Below, piece by piece: positions 61,782 through 64,000 of a stretch of 64,000 nt of DNA. Source of the DNA: an uncultured Bacteroidales bacterium (GTDB lineage: Bacteria; Bacteroidota; Bacteroidia; Bacteroidales; F082); assembly GCA_900317055.1 (NCBI GenBank), contig ONFF01000004.1:62001-126000 (forward strand), in the 5' to 3' direction. Numbering within the stretch: position 1 is the first letter of the stretch; every line of letters begins with the position of its first letter. The position numbers and the translations under genes were made by a program. Under the pieces are notes generated by a model. It made no database searches, was not told where the DNA came from, and saw only the letters and a list, made by a program, of their open reading frames with translations.

Positions 61782-63119
61782 CTACATCGGACTGAACACT
61801 ATCTTTTTGTTCGGTAGTTCTCGTTCACGGAGATACATCAACAGATACACCGGAAGATATATGTTTCGGTCAAGGATTTCAATGTTCTTTGTCGTATATA
61901 TAAATGCCTCTTTTATCGCATATTCTTCATTTTTCATCACATTGCAAAGAGCATTATGCCGTTTGTAATCCTTCCCTGACTTGATTTCTATCGGGAGAGC
62001 TTGATTGTCGTGTTCAATGACGAAATCGAGTTCTCCCTGTTTTTTACTGTTGAAATAGTAAAGGTCGTAACCATGCGAACGAAGTTCTTGTGCGGCAAAA
62101 TTCTCAAAGACGGCACCGAAGTTTGCATTGATTTCGCCAATCATGATATTGAGTTGAAAACCAGATGAGTACATGCAGGACAGCAGGCCAACATCATTAA
62201 GAAACAACTTGAACAAGTTGCGTTGTTCATTAAGTTTCAACGGAACACAAGGTTTGTCGACATTATATGTGGGTAAGGCCACCCCTGCATCGGTCAGCCA
62301 AAGGAAGCTGTTCTCGTATTTTTCGAATTTTGCTCTATCGTTCAGCGATTTTAGTATAAATCTCTTGTTTTGGGCATTGAGTTCCGACGGAATCCTTTCA
62401 AAAATCTCTTTGATAAATAGCTTGTTGTCGGCATATTTTGCAATGTCCTTTTTATACAGTTTCAGGATGTTCTCCTGCTCGCGTCGGACTTCGTGCATAT
62501 TGTTGGTGTCCAAATATTTCTCCACAACAGCTGGCATTCCTCCAATCACAAGGTATAGACGAAGCAATTCCATCATCTTCTCATGAACGACAGAGTCGAT
62601 GGGAATTCTCTTATCGTAACATTCATGAAGATGTGTCATCACCTCATCACTCATGCCTAAAGACAATGCGAACTCCTCGAAATCGAGCGGAAACATTTCT
62701 TTTTCAGCCATGTAACCAACAGGGACGCTTCGCAAGTCTTTCAATTCGACACCTAAAAGAGAGCCGCTCATGACATAACGATAACTTCCTTCATCGACAA
62801 GAAACTTAATCGCCGTGACAATTTCTGGACATTCCTGCACTTCATCGAAGAAAATCAAGGTGCTGCCAGATTCCAATTTTGTGGCGGTCAACGCAGAAAT
62901 GCGCAACAGGATATCGTTTGTGTCGAGCGGATTGGCAAAGATGGTTTTGAGTTTCGGATTTTTGATGAAATTGAATTCCACAAAATGCTTGAATGTTTCT
63001 TCGCCCACTTTGCGTATGGCATAGGTTTTTCCTACTTGTCGTGCACCCGTAACAAGGAGCGATTTTTTGTCATTCAAAAAGAAATCTTTTAAATAACTGT
63101 AAATCTTTCTATTAATCAT
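61782..63119 (-). CDS. AAA ATPase with DUF4143 domain, copy 2
   Basis: A 445-aa protein with P-loop GARQVGKT (25-32), Walker B LIFFDEVQECPE and a C-terminal DUF4143 domain with a nuclease-like core (SKKQGELDFVIEHDNQALPI, then EIKSGKDYKRH). It is only distantly similar to the copy at 47626. It is the sole minus-strand gene between two sigma-54-type permease units, so probably an insertion. Function of the family is unknown. Confidence 0.88.
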   Translation of the reverse strand: MINRKIYSYLKDFFLNDKKSLLVTGARQVGKTYAIRKVGEETFKHFVEFNFIKNPKLKTIFANPLDTNDILLRISALTATKLESGSTLIFFDEVQECPEIVTAIKFLVDEGSYRYVMSGSLLGVELKDLRSVPVGYMAEKEMFPLDFEEFALSLGMSDEVMTHLHECYDKRIPIDSVVHEKMMELLRLYLVIGGMPAVVEKYLDTNNMHEVRREQENILKLYKKDIAKYADNKLFIKEIFERIPSELNAQNKRFILKSLNDRAKFEKYENSFLWLTDAGVALPTYNVDKPCVPLKLNEQRNLFKLFLNDVGLLSCMYSSGFQLNIMIGEINANFGAVFENFAAQELRSHGYDLYYFNSKKQGELDFVIEHDNQALPIEIKSGKDYKRHNALCNVMKNEEYAIKEAFIYTTKNIEILDRNIYLPVYLLMYLRERELPNKKIVFSPM

Positions 63120-63127
63120 TTTTCAAT

Positions 63128-63207
63128 GCTTTTTTCCAACCGCAAAAATACAACTATTTTGCTTTTTTCCAACCTTAATTAGGATGTTTTTATACTTTTT
63201 TCCAACT
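63128..63207 (-). promoter_or_regulatory. Three 33-bp-spaced repeats at the DUF4143 ATPase promoter
   Basis: CTTTTTTCCAAC (plus strand) occurs three times, at 63129, 63162 and 63195, exactly 33 bp apart. A -7 element (TATTTTTG, complement of 63143-63150) lies between the first two. The 33-bp period puts all copies on one face of the helix, so they are likely operator sites. Confidence 0.65.
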
Positions 63208-63254
63208 TATTCATAAAAATAGGGAAATAGCCTGCACCCAATTTACATGACGAC

Positions 63255-63360
63255 TGTAAAGTTTCTTTACACCCACTGTAAAGAAACTTTACACTTTTAC
63301 AAAATCAAAAATCATATATTGTTGATTCATATTGTTTTATGATTTTGGCACGAAGATTGT
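63255..63360 (+). promoter_or_regulatory. Sigma-54-type promoter with paired palindromic sites, copy d
   Basis: Perfect palindromes TGTAAAGTTTCTTTACA (63255-63271) and TGTAAAGAAACTTTACA (63277-63293) have centres 22 bp apart. The GG of TTGGCACGAAGATTGT starts at 63347, 62 bp after the second centre, with GT at 63359-63360. The AT-rich spacer shares TTGTTGATTCATAT with copy c. Confidence 0.78.
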
Positions 63361-63414
63361 TAAATCACTTTCTTATTTGACAATTTTATCTTATCAAATG
63401 GAAATAACAACAGT

Positions 63415-64000
63415 ATGAACAATACCATTCTTAGACCCAAACACAAGCATTTCCTCATCAACACTTTTTGCTTGATGATCGGCATTACGGCGGCCACTTT
63501 GCTGTTCCAATGGGTGCTGCACGAGTTTTCCTACGACCGTTTTATTGAGGACGGCGACCGGGTTTACCGCTTGGTCTCGGTTGACAAGGCCACGGGAACG
63601 AGATACACCGGCGGCGTCTGTCAGTTGCGCTATGACTTGCCTGATGCCGTGCCACAGGTGGAGGAATGTGTAAGCGTGGTTTCACACTATACCAACATGA
63701 ATCCCAACACGGTCAGGGATATGGAACGCAACGAATCTTTCGAGGTGATGGCTTTGACGACCAGCGACAATTTCTTCAATGTGTTTACCTATCCCGTAGT
63801 GGAAGGTGAACCGCATCACATTCTCAAACCCAACGAAGCGGCCATTTCCAAAGAGATGGCGAAAAAGCTTTTTGACGGCTCGGCCATAGGGCAGCCTTTG
63901 GTCTGTTCCTATATGCACATAGAGACCGTTTACACTGTTGCATTGGTGGTGGATGTGCCAACCAACACGCATCTGCCTTTCGAGGTGGTGATGCCAATGG
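63415..64000 (+). CDS. FtsX/MacB-type ABC permease 6, cut by the window edge
   Basis: The first 195 codons: MNNTILRPKHKHFLINTFCL, one span (about 14-34), then a periplasmic MacB-type domain (YDRFIEDGDRVYRLVSVDKA, DNFFNVFTYPVVEGEP, PNEAAISKEMAKKLFDGSAI). The pattern of a first span followed by the DRVYRL and EAAISKEMAKKLF motifs is that of the other permeases. It follows promoter d. The rest lies beyond the right edge. Confidence 0.88.
   Translation, partial: MNNTILRPKHKHFLINTFCLMIGITAATLLFQWVLHEFSYDRFIEDGDRVYRLVSVDKATGTRYTGGVCQLRYDLPDAVPQVEECVSVVSHYTNMNPNTVRDMERNESFEVMALTTSDNFFNVFTYPVVEGEPHHILKPNEAAISKEMAKKLFDGSAIGQPLVCSYMHIETVYTVALVVDVPTNTHLPFEVVMPM

Overview
The window looks like the chromosome of a Bacteroidales-type Bacteroidota. 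Several secreted proteins end in type IX secretion (T9SS) sorting domains. Many genes are preceded by the Bacteroidota -7 promoter element TAnnTTTG. The content also fits this group: PF14905-like outer-membrane barrels, BatA-type proteins, a BspA-type leucine-rich protein and a GxxExxY protein. Nothing identifies a species. I see no rRNA, tRNA, CRISPR array or phage.

Region 1 (1-15.2 kb) is mostly on the minus strand and concerns the envelope and secretion. It holds an ECF sigma factor with a putative anti-sigma protein and a lipoprotein, four T9SS cargo proteins (one about 1,694 aa and built of repeats), a BatA/VWA-like membrane protein, a small outer-membrane barrel and a lipoprotein.

Region 2 (15.2-34.8 kb) is largely housekeeping: Nudix hydrolase, glutamate dehydrogenase, a MORN-repeat lipoprotein coupled to a LysM/periplasmic-binding protein, GMP synthase, a PrsW-type protease, YchF, isopentenyl-diphosphate isomerase, a porin, a YeiH-type exporter, a Fic protein, an AmgK-like kinase fused to a RapZ C-terminal domain and overlapping a MurU-like nucleotidyltransferase, and an AddB-like nuclease. 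A GxxExxY gene at 24.1 kb lies inside a repeat element with inverted ends. Non-coding relatives of that element recur at 44.9 and 57.6 kb.

Region 3 (34.8-64 kb) is the most unusual part. It holds one TolC, one HlyD/MacA-type adaptor and one MacB/LolD-type ATPase, but five complete FtsX/MacB-type permeases, a sixth cut by the window edge and a seventh reduced to its two ends. It also has two PF14905-like barrels, a head-GIN (DUF2807) protein and two tiny paralogous ORFs (37 and 51 aa) that overlap their neighbours. Four transcription units here share one promoter layout: two 17-bp palindromes (TGTAAAGnnnCTTTACA) 21-22 bp apart, then, 62-64 bp after the centre of the second, a sigma-54-like GG-N10-G(C/T) element. 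This suggests one sigma-54/NtrC-family regulon; no such activator lies in the window. Accessory modules are interspersed: an antisense DUF5674-like gene pair, two DUF4143 ATPases plus a remnant of a third, and a hipBA pair.

Intergenic DNA throughout holds long imperfect palindromes whose arms consist of repeats of about 10 bp. Several sequence-unrelated families share this design. Related repeats also lie in frame inside two adjacent coding genes (29.5-31.8 kb).
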